A stretch of 64,000 nucleotides of DNA from Hyphomicrobiaceae bacterium (GCA_021775735.1 JAJFHG010000005.1:1-64000), one strand, 5' to 3'. Shown: positions 52,515 to 62,330, counted from the first letter of the stretch. The notes: generated by a model not told the origin, from the letters alone. Translations and numbers: made by a program.

Positions 52515-54014
52515 ATGTTACCAAAACCTGTTGCACAACTGGCTCCGAACAGTGCGGATTTTGAGCGCCTACCTCAAGTTAAACCAACTGGGTTTCGCGA
52601 ATATGATGCGCGCTGGTTGTTTCCTGAAGAGATCAATTTAATGGGTCTCAACGCTGTTGGCCTCGGCGTGGCAACTCTGTTTGCTGAACGCAAGGTTCCA
52701 AAACGAATTGTCGTCGGACATGATTATCGTTGGTATTCGGCGGCCGTGAAACAAGCCTTGATGACCGGGCTTCTTGCCGGTGGCTGTGAGGTCTTTGACA
52801 TTGGCTTGGCGCTGTCGCCAATGGCATACTTTGCGCAATTTGACCTTGATGTGGAAGGCGTTGCGATGGTGACGGCAAGTCACAACGACAATGGCTGGAC
52901 GGGCATCAAAATGGGTCTGTCGCGACCGCTGACGTTCGGCCCAGATGAGATGAGCCGTCTCAAAGAGATTGTCCTCAGCGGTAAATTTACAGAGTCAGGC
53001 AATGGCCGCTATCACTTTGTGGCTGACATGTTCGAGCGCTACAAAGCGGATCTCACGGCACGTGAAAAACTGACCCGGCCTTTAAAAGTTGTTGCCGCCT
53101 GTGGCAACGGCACGGCAGGCGCCTTTGCGCCAGATGTGTTGGCTGCTGTTGGTTGCGAAGTGATCCCGCTTCATGCAGACCTTGACCATAGCTTTCCAAA
53201 CCACAACCCGAACCCGGAAGACCTCGCCATGCTCAATGCTGTGGCGGCCAAGGTAAAGGAAACCGGTGCAGACGTCGGCCTAGCCTTCGATGGGGATGGC
53301 GACCGCTGTGGCGTCGTTGACAACGAAGGCCACGAAATCTTTGCCGACAAAGTTGGGGTGATGCTCGCCCGCGATATATCTGCACGCCACAAGGGCGCAA
53401 AGTTTGTTGCTGATGTGAAGTCAACGGGTCTGTTTATGACTGACCCGGTGCTGAACGCGAATGGAGCAACAACCACGTATTGGAAAACAGGCCACTCTTA
53501 CATCAAGCGCTTTAGCCACGAGACCAAATCGCTCGTTGGATTTGAAAAATCAGGACACTTCTTCTTCAACCCACCTCTTGGTCGCGGTTATGATGATGGC
53601 ATTATTGCTGCTCTTGCTGTTTGTGACATGCTAGCCCGCAATCCAGATGAGTCGATGGCTGATCTGCGCGCTGCCTTACCAACGACATTTCAATCGCCAA
53701 CCATGTCGCCACACTGTAATGACGAAACAAAATACGGTGTCGTCGACAAGATCGTTGCGCACTACCAAGGTGTTGCAGATCGCGGCGAGATGATTGCCGG
53801 TCAAGCGGTGCGCGAATTGATTACGGTCAATGGCGTGCGCGTTGTTTTAGAAGATGGCACATGGGGCCTCGTACGCGCTTCGTCGAACAAACCTGAATTG
53901 GTCGTTGTGGTGGAAAGCCCAACATCAGAGGCCAACATGAAGGCTATATTTGCAGATCTCGACGGACAAATTGCAACGCACCCGGAAGTTGGTGCCTATA
54001 ACCAAAAGATCTAA
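52515..54014 (+). CDS. phosphomannomutase/phosphoglucomutase
   Basis: A 499-residue alpha-D-phosphohexomutase with all four family motifs. They are the phosphoserine loop TASHNDNG (Ser122), the metal loop DGDGDR (259-264), the sugar loop GFEKSGHFFF and the phosphate loop RASSNKPELVV. It interconverts hexose 1- and 6-phosphates for polysaccharide or LPS precursors; glucose versus mannose preference cannot be read. ATG at 52515 follows GGAAG. Confidence 0.93.
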   Translation: MLPKPVAQLAPNSADFERLPQVKPTGFREYDARWLFPEEINLMGLNAVGLGVATLFAERKVPKRIVVGHDYRWYSAAVKQALMTGLLAGGCEVFDIGLALSPMAYFAQFDLDVEGVAMVTASHNDNGWTGIKMGLSRPLTFGPDEMSRLKEIVLSGKFTESGNGRYHFVADMFERYKADLTAREKLTRPLKVVAACGNGTAGAFAPDVLAAVGCEVIPLHADLDHSFPNHNPNPEDLAMLNAVAAKVKETGADVGLAFDGDGDRCGVVDNEGHEIFADKVGVMLARDISARHKGAKFVADVKSTGLFMTDPVLNANGATTTYWKTGHSYIKRFSHETKSLVGFEKSGHFFFNPPLGRGYDDGIIAALAVCDMLARNPDESMADLRAALPTTFQSPTMSPHCNDETKYGVVDKIVAHYQGVADRGEMIAGQAVRELITVNGVRVVLEDGTWGLVRASSNKPELVVVVESPTSEANMKAIFADLDGQIATHPEVGAYNQKI

Positions 54015-54032
54015 TCCAGTCTGCACACGCCG

Positions 54033-54878
54033 CTAAAGTGTCATCAAAAAGCGGATACAGACGAAGGCTAGAAACGCGGCGAACGACAGTTCCAGCGTGC
54101 GCCGTTTTACACCATGCGCCAAACGCACCCCAAACGGGGCCGCCAAAACACTTACTGGTGCAACAACCAGTGCAGCCGCCACAGACACATAGCCGATGGT
54201 CCAAGGCAAATCAGTTTCAGAGCCCCACCCGGCCCAGACATATCCAAGCACACCTGGAATCGCGATCAGGGGTCCAAAACTTGCAGCACTTGCGACTGCT
54301 GAAAGGATGGAGCGGCCATAGAGTGTTAAATACGGCACCACAAACGTGCCACCCCCAATGCTCATCAGTGTCGACAACCAGCCAAAACCGAAAAATGCAC
54401 CTTCCAACCATGGAGCCCGCGGCACGCTTTCGCTGAGCTGCCAATCTTCACGACCGAATGCAAGCTTGGCAGCAACCAACGCCGAAACCAGAATCCAAAC
54501 CCATTTCAACGTAACGCCCGACGCACTGCCTGCCGTCACAACGCCGGCACACACACCGAACAACACCCAAGGCGCAAAACGGCGCCAAAGCGCCATATCA
54601 ACGGTTCCTTTTGCAAAGTGTCCGCGAAATGATCTGACCGTCGTTGGAGCCAAGATTGCCAACGTCGTGCCAAGCGTGAGATGCATGTGAAGTTCAGGGT
54701 TGACACCCAGAATACGAAATATCTCGTAGAGCACCGGCACCAGTACACCACCGCCACCTATACCCAAAAGCCCGGCAAGAAAACCTGCGAGGACTCCGGC
54801 CAAAAGCAAAACAATCACCACACCAGCATGGGCACTGACCCAGACAGCAATGTCAGTATAAACCAGTTGGCTGATCAT
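54033..54878 (-). CDS. TauE/SafE-family membrane transporter
   Basis: A 281-residue protein with about eight helices. Helix 1 carries GVLAGFLAGLLGIGGGGVLVPVL and the second repeat GWLSTLMSIGGGTFVVPYL, the duplicated glycine signature of the family. Members export sulfite, sulfoacetate or related anions. It is convergent with the phosphohexomutase and downstream of dusA on the opposite strand order; no sulfonate genes are adjacent. Confidence 0.9.
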   Translation of the reverse strand: MISQLVYTDIAVWVSAHAGVVIVLLLAGVLAGFLAGLLGIGGGGVLVPVLYEIFRILGVNPELHMHLTLGTTLAILAPTTVRSFRGHFAKGTVDMALWRRFAPWVLFGVCAGVVTAGSASGVTLKWVWILVSALVAAKLAFGREDWQLSESVPRAPWLEGAFFGFGWLSTLMSIGGGTFVVPYLTLYGRSILSAVASAASFGPLIAIPGVLGYVWAGWGSETDLPWTIGYVSVAAALVVAPVSVLAAPFGVRLAHGVKRRTLELSFAAFLAFVCIRFLMTL

Positions 54879-54903
54879 CTAAATGCGCACCCCATGCCCC
54901 ATC

Positions 54904-55908
54904 TCATGCTGCTTCAGGTCCACGCGTTGTCTGGTGCAGACCTTCAACACAGCCGAGTGCATCATCGAGAACAGACAGGTCACTGCCGAGCTTTGGTGCA
55001 TATTCGCTGAGGTGGCGTCGATAGAGGCGCGCGCGCTTTTGACCATGATAAAGACCAAGAACATGCCGTGTGATATTGTTGAGACGCCCGCCTGATTGAA
55101 GGTGTTCGGCGATATAAGGTTTCAGCTTCTCAATCACAGCGCGCCGACTGAGCGGTGTATCGCTGACGCCAAAAAAGGTTTGATCCACTTCAGACAACAT
55201 ATAAGGCGTTTGATACGCCGCACGGCCAACCATTACGCCATCGACATGACGAAGGTGGTCTTGGCACTCTGCAAGTGAGCTTATGCCGCCATTGATAATA
55301 ATGTTGAGATCGGGTCGCGCTTCTTTTAAGCGCCATACGCGCGCATAATTAAGCGGAGGCACTTCGCGATTTTGCTTTGGTGACAGTCCGCTAAGCCAGG
55401 CCTTGCGTGCATGGACAATAAACGTATCGCAGCCAGCATCTGCGACGCAATCAATAAACCGTGCCAGATCCTGGTCCTGATCTTGGTCATCAATACCGAT
55501 CCGACACTTTACCGTCACACGGATTGAGACCGCGTGGCGCATCGCGGTTACAAGACCTGCCACAACACCTGGCTCGGCCATCAAGCAGGCCCCAAACGTT
55601 CCGCTTTGGACACGATCAGATGGGCAACCGACATTGAGATTGATTTCATCATATCCCGCTTCAGCTCCAAACGTTGCAGCCTCTGCGAGTTTTACGGGAT
55701 CACTACCGCCCAATTGCAAAGCCACAGGATGCTCCGCGGTGGCAAATTTCAAGAGCCGCTCCCGCGGGCCATAAATCAAAGCATCCGCCGTCACCATCTC
55801 TGTATAGAGACGCGCGTGCGTCGTCATGAGACGGTGAAAGTACCGACAATGCCGGTCCGTCCAGTCCATCATCGGCGCGATGCAGAATTTATGGGCGTGC
55901 TCTGTCAC
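54904..55908 (-). CDS. dusA: tRNA-dihydrouridine synthase A
   Basis: A 334-residue FMN-binding TIM-barrel enzyme. CIAPMMDWTDRHCR near the N-terminus is the DusA signature. NVGCPSDRVQSGTFGACLM contains the catalytic Cys. VHARKAWLSGLSPKQNR and GGI support the DusA subtype, and the C-terminal tRNA-binding helices are present. It reduces U20/U20a in tRNA. GTG at 55908, with AGAAG upstream, gives the expected N-terminus; another GTG at 55965 would add 19 residues. Confidence 0.93.
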   Translation of the reverse strand: MTEHAHKFCIAPMMDWTDRHCRYFHRLMTTHARLYTEMVTADALIYGPRERLLKFATAEHPVALQLGGSDPVKLAEAATFGAEAGYDEINLNVGCPSDRVQSGTFGACLMAEPGVVAGLVTAMRHAVSIRVTVKCRIGIDDQDQDQDLARFIDCVADAGCDTFIVHARKAWLSGLSPKQNREVPPLNYARVWRLKEARPDLNIIINGGISSLAECQDHLRHVDGVMVGRAAYQTPYMLSEVDQTFFGVSDTPLSRRAVIEKLKPYIAEHLQSGGRLNNITRHVLGLYHGQKRARLYRRHLSEYAPKLGSDLSVLDDALGCVEGLHQTTRGPEAA

Positions 55909-56265
55909 GGGGCTTCTTGCTTTAAGAAAAGTGAAACGACACAGATCGCACACGTTCGTGTGCACGTCTATCCCAGCTTTTGAGCCTCAGCATACATCGG
56001 TTGCCTCGGGATCCGGACTCCATCCCCTCCAGGGGTTCTGCCACAACGTTGTTTACCTTATGCTCGTGTTGTCCCTGAAATCCGAGATTTTGGGCGGAAT
56101 TTGGTAAGGCTGGCATGCCATAATCCAGATGAGATAACCCAGGCCCAACGGCGATCGGCAACGTGTCCAAAACGTCGTTGCCAGTTATGGCCCGCATTAG
56201 AAAAAAAACAATACCAGGGGCTGATCAAGCGCTCGTGGTTTTTTAACAGGCTCAAACACAAGACC
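55909..56265. other. 357-base divergent gap between dusA and pepN
   Basis: No convincing gene is seen. Frames extending pepN upstream to 56101, or antisense across 55922-56197, lack family similarity and good ribosome-binding sites. It presumably contains the dusA and pepN promoters. Confidence 0.4.
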
Positions 56266-58923
56266 ATGAAGACTGATACCCCGCGCCCCGTGCGCCTCAA
56301 AGACTATCGTCCACCTGACTTTCTGATAGATACCGTCAATCTGAAAGTATCGCTTCATGCCTCTGAGACAAAAATCATCAACCGGATGAAAGTCCGGCGA
56401 AATCCAAAAGCTAAGCGGGCGGCATCCAGATTGCGCCTTGATGGTGAACACCTCGTGCTTGGTCCGGTACGTTGCAATCGCAAGACGCTTAACTCGACGG
56501 ATTATGTGGTCAGCAAGGATGCACTCACGTTGACCAATCTGCCAGACGGCGATGCACCGTTCACACTTGAAATCGAAACCACGGTCAACCCACAAGCCAA
56601 CACGCGTCTTGAAGGTCTTTATCGTTCGCGTGGTGTTTACTGCACACAATGCGAAGCTCAGGGATTTCGCCACATCACTTACTTCCTCGACCGACCTGAC
56701 GTGCTCTCCCGCTACACCGTGCAGATAGATGCGGATAAGAACGAAGCCCCTGTCCTTCTCGCCAACGGCAACATGGTAGAGCGCGGCACGCTTGGCCAAG
56801 ACGGTCGCCACTATGTGGTTTGGAAAGATCCCCACCCAAAGCCCTGCTATTTGTTTGCCATGGTCGGTGGCGACCTTTCCTCCATCGCTTCGTCCTTTGA
56901 GACGATGGACGGGGAAACGGTTGACCTGCGAGTTTACGTTGAGCATGGCAAAGAAGAACGTGCCGTCTGGGCAATGGATTCTCTAAAGCGGTCTATGAAA
57001 TGGGATGAGCAACGCTTTGGACGCGTCTACGACCTTGAAGTCTTTAATATTGTAGCCGTATCCGATTTCAATCTTGGCGCAATGGAGAATAAAGGGCTTA
57101 ACATCTTTAACGACCGCCTGATCCTCGCATCGCCAACCACAGCAACCGATGCGACATTCGCTGCCATCGAAAGCGTGGTTGCCCATGAATATTTCCATAA
57201 CTGGACTGGCAACCGGATCACCTGTCGCGATTGGTTCCAGTTGTGCCTAAAAGAAGGCTTGACGGTTTATCGTGATCAAGAGTTTTCTGCCGATGAACGC
57301 TCGCGCGTCGTGCAACGCATCAGCGATGTGCGCCGCTTGAAAGCCTATCAGTTTGCAGAAGATGCAGGCCCCCTCGCCCATCCCGTCCGGCCAAAATCGT
57401 ATATCGAGATCAATAACTTCTATACGACCACCGTCTATGAGAAGGGGGCTGAACTTGTCCGTATGATTGCAACATTGCTTGGCAAGCGCGGCTTTAAAGA
57501 CGGCATGGATCTCTACTTTGAGCGCCACGACGGGGATGCAGCAACCATTGAGGACTTCATTGCCTGCTTTGAAGACGCAACGGGGAAAGATCTCAAACAC
57601 TTCGCACGGTGGTATGAACAAGCGGGCACGCCAGAACTGATTTGCCAACTGAAATTTGATAAGAAAAAGAAACAGGCCATTCTCAACGTTGAACAAGTGA
57701 CACCGCCCACCGCCGATGGGACCAGGAAACTGCCGTTGCACATCCCGCTTAAAGTTGGATTATTAGACCGCAAGGGAAAAGCGCTGAAACTTAAGCTTTC
57801 GCGCGGTGACATCGGCCCAGGTGGTCTTCTACAGATTACAAAACGCCGTCACACGTTCCGCTTTAAAGGAATTAAGTCGCGCCCTGTTGGGTCGCTGCTG
57901 CGGGATTTCTCTGCGCCGGTCAAACTGACGATGAATGTCTCAGATCGCGATCTGGCGTTTTTGATAGGCCATGACCCTGACTTGTATAACCGCTGGCAAG
58001 CGGCCAATCAGTTTGCCACCCGCACGCTTTTGAAAATGATAAAAACGCGCAGCAGAAGCAAACAACAAAAGCTGGCAAAATCCTATGCGCGCGCCCTTCA
58101 ACCAGCCATCTCGGATCACAGTTTAGAAGCAGCATATCGTACCGAATTATTGCATCTTCCAAGCCAAGCCGACCTTGCGCGCGAAATCGGAAAGAACGTC
58201 GATCCACAAGCGATCGCCAAAGCGCACAACCGTCTCTCCAAATTGATGGCACGTCACCTTGGCGATACGCTAAAACAGATCTTTCACACCAAGCCGACCT
58301 CAAAAACGTTTTCGCCTGACGCCAGAAGTGCAGGCGAGAGATCATTGCGAAACGCAGCACTTTCGCTGCTCGCGAAGCGCGGCACGACCAAGGACGTTAA
58401 GCGGCTGGCCAAACACTTTACATCTGCCAACAACATGACAGATGAGGCCTACGCTCTCCTCCTCTTAGCGGCCAGTCCGGGTGATAACGGAAAAAAAGCG
58501 CTAAAGCGGTTTCACAATAAATGGAAGGGCGACCATGTTGTGATTGATACTTGGTTTGCTGCCCAAGCCCAATCACCACGTAAGGACACGTTGAAACAGG
58601 TCAAGGCCCTAACCAAGCACCCACTCTACAGCGTCAAAGCGCCGAACAAGGTACGGGCACTGATTGGCAACTTCGTGATGCAAAATCCGGTGCAATTCAA
58701 TCGACCTGACGGCAAGGGCTATCAGTTTGCCGCTGATCAAGTCATTGCGCTTGATCGCGTGAACCCACAAATAGCAGCGCGCTTACTGGGCTGCTTTAAG
58801 TCCTGGCATGCACTGGAAAAGAAACGGCGTAAATTAGCCCGCAAGGCCCTGGCTCGTGTTGCATCAGCCAAGGGCATATCGCGCGACGTCTTTGAGATCG
58901 CTACGAAAATCCTTAATGCCTAA
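56266..58923 (+). CDS. pepN: aminopeptidase N
   Basis: An 885-residue M1 zinc metallopeptidase, close to Escherichia coli PepN (870). Key motifs are GAMEN at 271-275, HEYFH beginning at His307 and, 18 residues on, the third zinc ligand in LKEGLTVYRDQEFS. The DUF3458 Ig-like and C-terminal helical repeat domains follow (about 450-885). The cytoplasmic enzyme removes N-terminal residues from peptides. ATG at 56266 gives the family N-terminus; it has only a weak Shine-Dalgarno. Confidence 0.95.
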   Translation: MKTDTPRPVRLKDYRPPDFLIDTVNLKVSLHASETKIINRMKVRRNPKAKRAASRLRLDGEHLVLGPVRCNRKTLNSTDYVVSKDALTLTNLPDGDAPFTLEIETTVNPQANTRLEGLYRSRGVYCTQCEAQGFRHITYFLDRPDVLSRYTVQIDADKNEAPVLLANGNMVERGTLGQDGRHYVVWKDPHPKPCYLFAMVGGDLSSIASSFETMDGETVDLRVYVEHGKEERAVWAMDSLKRSMKWDEQRFGRVYDLEVFNIVAVSDFNLGAMENKGLNIFNDRLILASPTTATDATFAAIESVVAHEYFHNWTGNRITCRDWFQLCLKEGLTVYRDQEFSADERSRVVQRISDVRRLKAYQFAEDAGPLAHPVRPKSYIEINNFYTTTVYEKGAELVRMIATLLGKRGFKDGMDLYFERHDGDAATIEDFIACFEDATGKDLKHFARWYEQAGTPELICQLKFDKKKKQAILNVEQVTPPTADGTRKLPLHIPLKVGLLDRKGKALKLKLSRGDIGPGGLLQITKRRHTFRFKGIKSRPVGSLLRDFSAPVKLTMNVSDRDLAFLIGHDPDLYNRWQAANQFATRTLLKMIKTRSRSKQQKLAKSYARALQPAISDHSLEAAYRTELLHLPSQADLAREIGKNVDPQAIAKAHNRLSKLMARHLGDTLKQIFHTKPTSKTFSPDARSAGERSLRNAALSLLAKRGTTKDVKRLAKHFTSANNMTDEAYALLLLAASPGDNGKKALKRFHNKWKGDHVVIDTWFAAQAQSPRKDTLKQVKALTKHPLYSVKAPNKVRALIGNFVMQNPVQFNRPDGKGYQFAADQVIALDRVNPQIAARLLGCFKSWHALEKKRRKLARKALARVASAKGISRDVFEIATKILNA

Positions 58924-59122
58924 ATTAGCATAAGGCGTGCTCGCCAAGACTCACCCAGCACCACAGCGCCAAAAAAACGACTTGACGGATTTATTCTCCC
59001 TCGACAGGCGAGTCGCGAATCAGCGAGTCTGGACAAGCGATTCGGTGACAAAAATCACTCTAAAATCGCAGGGCTGAGTGAACATATAAGATTGGGCAGA
59101 TCTTATTGAGAGGGATTGAAGG

Positions 59123-60223
59123 ATGGCGGACCAATACTCCGCCCGTCCAACGGGGGACTCTGTGTCCAACGTAAGGTCGGGTTATGCGCTAAAATCGCTG
59201 CAGTCGCTAGGTTTAGGGCTTAATAAAAGCACGACCACGAGCATCCTTCTTTTTATGGCAGGCCTGCACATTGTGCTTGCCGACATCACATCAAGCACGG
59301 CCAACAATGCTGTTTGGCCAACTTTGGTCATCGGCTATGGACTGCTATTTGCGACGCTCATGATGTTTGAGCGCCGTCAGCTAATCATCTCTCAAAGCTT
59401 CATAGACGACACACCCGCCCCACTGATGTCGGTGCCATCACAGGTCGCCACGCATGAAGCACCCACCGCGACACGGGACAACCTTACTGCCCTGCATCAC
59501 GCACGCCAACAAACGCCAATGAATACCTCGCTCGTCATGTCCGCAACTGCACATCGCACCCCATCTGCGGATTGGACAGACCTGATGTCCCAAGTGAGCC
59601 ATGAGCTACGCACACCGCTTAATGCCATGATTGGCTTTTCTGATGTCATGAACGCAGAGCTTTTGGGCCCCCTTGAAAATCCAAAATACCGAGAATACTT
59701 GGCCCACATTCGTGACAGCGGTCAGGAACTTCTCAAATCCGCTGAAGATACTCTGGCTATGACAAGTCTGCTCGCAAACAGGCCCGCTTTTGAAGGCCTC
59801 ACTCAAACAAGCAACTTAACAGACACACTTCTTGAATCCTGGAGTTTTTTCGCTGCCGAAGCTGACAACAAATCCATATCTCTTAAGCTGGATTTTGCAG
59901 ACGGCCTGAACGTCAATGCTGATAACCGACCGTTGAAGCAGACCTTTGTAAATCTCTTCTCAGAAGCGGTGAAGCGTACCGCACAAGACGGCACAATTAT
60001 CGTACGCGCCAATCAATGCGGTGAAATTGTTGAAATTGAAGTTTCAACACAGTGCTCCAAACCCCCGCAATCCAAGACAGCAGCTTCTTTATCTTTGGCC
60101 ATCGCCCAGGCGCTTCTTGAGCTGCAGGGAACAACATTGGTAACAGGCGTGAGCGATATCGGCATTTGGTCCGCTACGACCTTGTTTGACTGTCCGATGC
60201 AATCGGATTTCTTCTCTGACTAA
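59123..60223 (+). CDS. degenerate histidine-kinase-like membrane protein
   Basis: A 366-residue protein. Two hydrophobic segments (about 38-56 and 64-80) are followed by a Pro/Thr/His-rich linker and a HisKA domain with an intact H-box, SHELRTPLNAMIGF (His160), and DVMNAELLG as in PleC/PdhS kinases. The following ATPase-like domain is eroded: the N-box reads FVNLFSEAVKRT with Glu at the magnesium-binding Asn position, and no DxGxG (G1) or GxGLG (G2) box is present. It probably cannot bind ATP. It may act as a phosphotransfer, phosphatase or dimerisation partner of other kinases, perhaps the one at 49043. Confidence 0.8.
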   Translation: MADQYSARPTGDSVSNVRSGYALKSLQSLGLGLNKSTTTSILLFMAGLHIVLADITSSTANNAVWPTLVIGYGLLFATLMMFERRQLIISQSFIDDTPAPLMSVPSQVATHEAPTATRDNLTALHHARQQTPMNTSLVMSATAHRTPSADWTDLMSQVSHELRTPLNAMIGFSDVMNAELLGPLENPKYREYLAHIRDSGQELLKSAEDTLAMTSLLANRPAFEGLTQTSNLTDTLLESWSFFAAEADNKSISLKLDFADGLNVNADNRPLKQTFVNLFSEAVKRTAQDGTIIVRANQCGEIVEIEVSTQCSKPPQSKTAASLSLAIAQALLELQGTTLVTGVSDIGIWSATTLFDCPMQSDFFSD

Positions 60224-60370
60224 GCCTTCGCCGCAGCCTCTCAACACACGCACGGTGAATAAAACCTTCGCTTAAACGAGCGGCCAAAAAACGCTAAACT
60301 TTTGCGCCGAGGTGTGCCTCGGAGGTGTACCTGGGCCCGCAAGATCACTGGATAGCGTTGGATCGTTTGA

Positions 60371-60389
60371 TCTCCTTCGAACAAGGAGA
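60371..60389. repeat. 7-bp-arm inverted repeat in the convergent gap
   Basis: TCTCCTT and AAGGAGA flank a 5-base loop (CGAAC), between the kinase-like gene and the CpxP-like gene. No T-run follows on either strand, so a terminator role is uncertain. The rest of 60224-60423 shows no gene. Confidence 0.35.
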
Positions 60390-60423
60390 CAGCTTATCTG
60401 CTTTTAATGAAATGCAGGCTGGT

Positions 60424-60927
60424 CTAGTCGCGGTGGCGCCACCGCCTATGGCGACGCCATTTGCCGCGCCGATCCTCTTGGATGAATTGGCCAAAGGCGC
60501 GCCGTTCCTCTTCAGTCAACGTTTCTATCTGATCCAAGAACTTTGGTAACACGCTTTGGCGCACCATAATACGTTTCTGTCTGACCTGATCCAACGCAGC
60601 CTCTACACGCGAACGATCATAGGTCTCAGCTTGCAGAACTGTACCGACATTTTTGCGCGCCGCACGAACGTCCTCAAATAATGGACGCAGAGACTCGCGC
60701 TCTTTGCGCCATGCTTTTTTGAGCTCACGCCACTTCTCACGCGGCAACTCGCGACGCGCGTAGTGCATAAGGCTACGCTCCACACCTCCACCATGATGGA
60801 AATGCTTGCCACCGTGGCGATACCACGCCGTTGCAAGCGCACCAACCACCAACAGATTAAGCGCTAATGATGTGATCATCACGCTTTTTAGGACCCAACT
60901 TAGACCGGCAAAACCTGTTGTTGGCAT
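60424..60927 (-). CDS. CpxP/ZraP-like periplasmic heavy-metal-sensor family protein
   Basis: A 167-residue protein with an N-terminal signal anchor (about 12-35), a His-rich stretch (RHGGKHFHHGGG), and helical LTXXQ-like periplasmic domains typical of the CpxP/Spy/ZraP fold. The C-terminus is very basic (RRGKWRRHRRWRHRD). It is likely a stress chaperone or metal-responsive modulator. It is the third gene of a sigma / anti-sigma / CpxP-like set on the minus strand, 14 bases after the anti-sigma gene. Confidence 0.87.
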   Translation of the reverse strand: MPTTGFAGLSWVLKSVMITSLALNLLVVGALATAWYRHGGKHFHHGGGVERSLMHYARRELPREKWRELKKAWRKERESLRPLFEDVRAARKNVGTVLQAETYDRSRVEAALDQVRQKRIMVRQSVLPKFLDQIETLTEEERRAFGQFIQEDRRGKWRRHRRWRHRD

Positions 60928-60941
60928 GTGTTCACCCTCAC

Positions 60942-61493
60942 TTAAAGGACATCTTCGTCAAATGAATTGTCATCAACGGCATCGAAAATAGGGTCAGACA
61001 GCGCGACGGTTTCTGTCGCAATGTCTCCAAGACCCAAGACTTCAGAAACAGGTGCCAACGTCGAGTTTGCAACTCCGGTGATACCAATCGTAATCCCAAG
61101 CACCAAAGACGCAGCCAATGCACCTGCTGCAGCAACGTTTGGCCAAACGCTCTTCGTGCGTTTTGTCTGTTGCACCCGCCGACGCGCAGGCTCAAAGGGC
61201 ACGACTGTATCGCTGTTATCGAGCTGCGTTGCTTCGGCTGCAACCGATCGCATGATTTTTTCAGCCAATGCATCGTGGCGCGCTATGCTTTGTTCGCCGG
61301 CCCTGTCACCGACATTGGTAAGAAGCTGATCGAAGGCTGCAAACTCATCCATGGCCGATTTTGCCAACGGATCTTCTGCGATCAACGCCTCAAGCCCAGC
61401 GCGTGTATTGTCAGGCCAGCGCGCGCAATCAGCACCATACTTTTCAAGGGTCTCCACCAACAGAGCCCGGTTGATTGTTTTCTGTTCACTCAT
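60942..61493 (-). CDS. putative anti-sigma factor
   Basis: A 183-residue protein with a cytoplasmic N-terminal part (about 1-110) containing YGADCARWPDNTR and one transmembrane helix at about 120-140 (VAAAGALAASLVLGITIGI). It ends in a short acidic periplasmic tail. It lacks a clear HxxxCxxC zinc motif. Position directly between an ECF sigma factor and a CpxP-like gene makes the anti-sigma role likely. Family similarity is weak, so this is context-based. Confidence 0.72.
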   Translation of the reverse strand: MSEQKTINRALLVETLEKYGADCARWPDNTRAGLEALIAEDPLAKSAMDEFAAFDQLLTNVGDRAGEQSIARHDALAEKIMRSVAAEATQLDNSDTVVPFEPARRRVQQTKRTKSVWPNVAAAGALAASLVLGITIGITGVANSTLAPVSEVLGLGDIATETVALSDPIFDAVDDNSFDEDVL

Positions 61494-61569
61494 CAGTTCA
61501 GTCTTTCATTCCGTCGCTCATCGGAGCTTTGTGTACCTGGCGTTCGTGTCAATCTCTTATCGTCTCTCA

Positions 61570-62280
61570 TCATTCGCCCCCCGGGTCATTCAGGATCGCG
61601 CGCCAAGTATCTTTTAAGTCGGTCTTAAGACGTCGACGTGCACGCGATAAGAGCGATTCAACGGCTTCAACAGAACACGAAAGTGCATCTGCGACCTCCA
61701 CCTGGCTGAGGTCTTCAAAATGAAATAACGTTAAAGCGACACGTTGTCTGTCTGGCAAGGCAGCAAGCGCGGTTGCAACTTGATTGGCGCGGTCCTGGTC
61801 TTCAACATGCGTGTGCTGAGTTGCAGCCTCACCGTGCTCGGGAACTTCAGCAACGACATCAAGTCGTTTGGTCGCCCGCAGACGATCAATTGCCAAATTG
61901 CGACTGACCTTGCGCAACCAAGGCCGCACACCGGCCTCACCTACTTCGATATCATTGGCCCGCTGCCACAGCCGTACAAATGTTTCTTGCGCAACGTCTT
62001 CAGCTTCACTGGCATCACTCAACAAGTGCCGCGCTCCAGCAACGATCATGGACAAATGCCGGTCCACCAAAACACGAAACGCCTGTTGGTCACCATCTCG
62101 GGCACGGGAAACTAACTCCACCTCGTCACCTAAGGAGATGGACCCAGAACTCTTCTGATCGCGCGCAGTGGTCGCAACAGCCCTTGGGCCAGGGCGTTGA
62201 GAGCCATGATCCTGTGGACCTTCGTTCACGTGGCCGCCCCCCATTGGTCGTGATCGTTCTGATACCCGAGCAAGTTGCAT
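61570..62280 (-). CDS. ECF-type RNA polymerase sigma factor
   Basis: Up to 236 residues. A Pro/Ser/Arg-rich leader of about 45 residues precedes region 2 (about 55-125, with VDRHLSMIVAGARHLL and DVAQETFVRLWQRA) and region 4 (about 165-222, with LPDRQRVALTLFHFEDLSQVEVADAL and VESLLSRARRRLK). ATG at 62280 is listed, but ATG at 62244 or a GTG nearby could remove the odd leader. It is likely held by the downstream membrane protein. Confidence 0.9.
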   Translation of the reverse strand: MQLARVSERSRPMGGGHVNEGPQDHGSQRPGPRAVATTARDQKSSGSISLGDEVELVSRARDGDQQAFRVLVDRHLSMIVAGARHLLSDASEAEDVAQETFVRLWQRANDIEVGEAGVRPWLRKVSRNLAIDRLRATKRLDVVAEVPEHGEAATQHTHVEDQDRANQVATALAALPDRQRVALTLFHFEDLSQVEVADALSCSVEAVESLLSRARRRLKTDLKDTWRAILNDPGGE

Positions 62281-62309
62281 AAGCCTAGCTGAGACCTTGT
62301 ACGTCTATG

Positions 62310-62330
62310 GTTCCCATCATAAGAGGGAAC
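62310..62330. promoter_or_regulatory. GTTCCC-N9-GGGAAC inverted repeat upstream of the sigma gene
   Basis: A 6-bp-arm repeat lies about 30 bases upstream of the sigma-factor start. On the minus strand it supplies a GGGAAC -35-like core; a GTC-containing stretch follows about 14 bases later, slightly close for a standard ECF promoter. Autoregulation is possible but unproven. Confidence 0.35.

Noticed and set aside
56197-56946. 249-codon antisense frame opposite the start of pepN
   Set aside because: It mirrors conserved pepN sequence and has no ribosome-binding site or recognisable domain.
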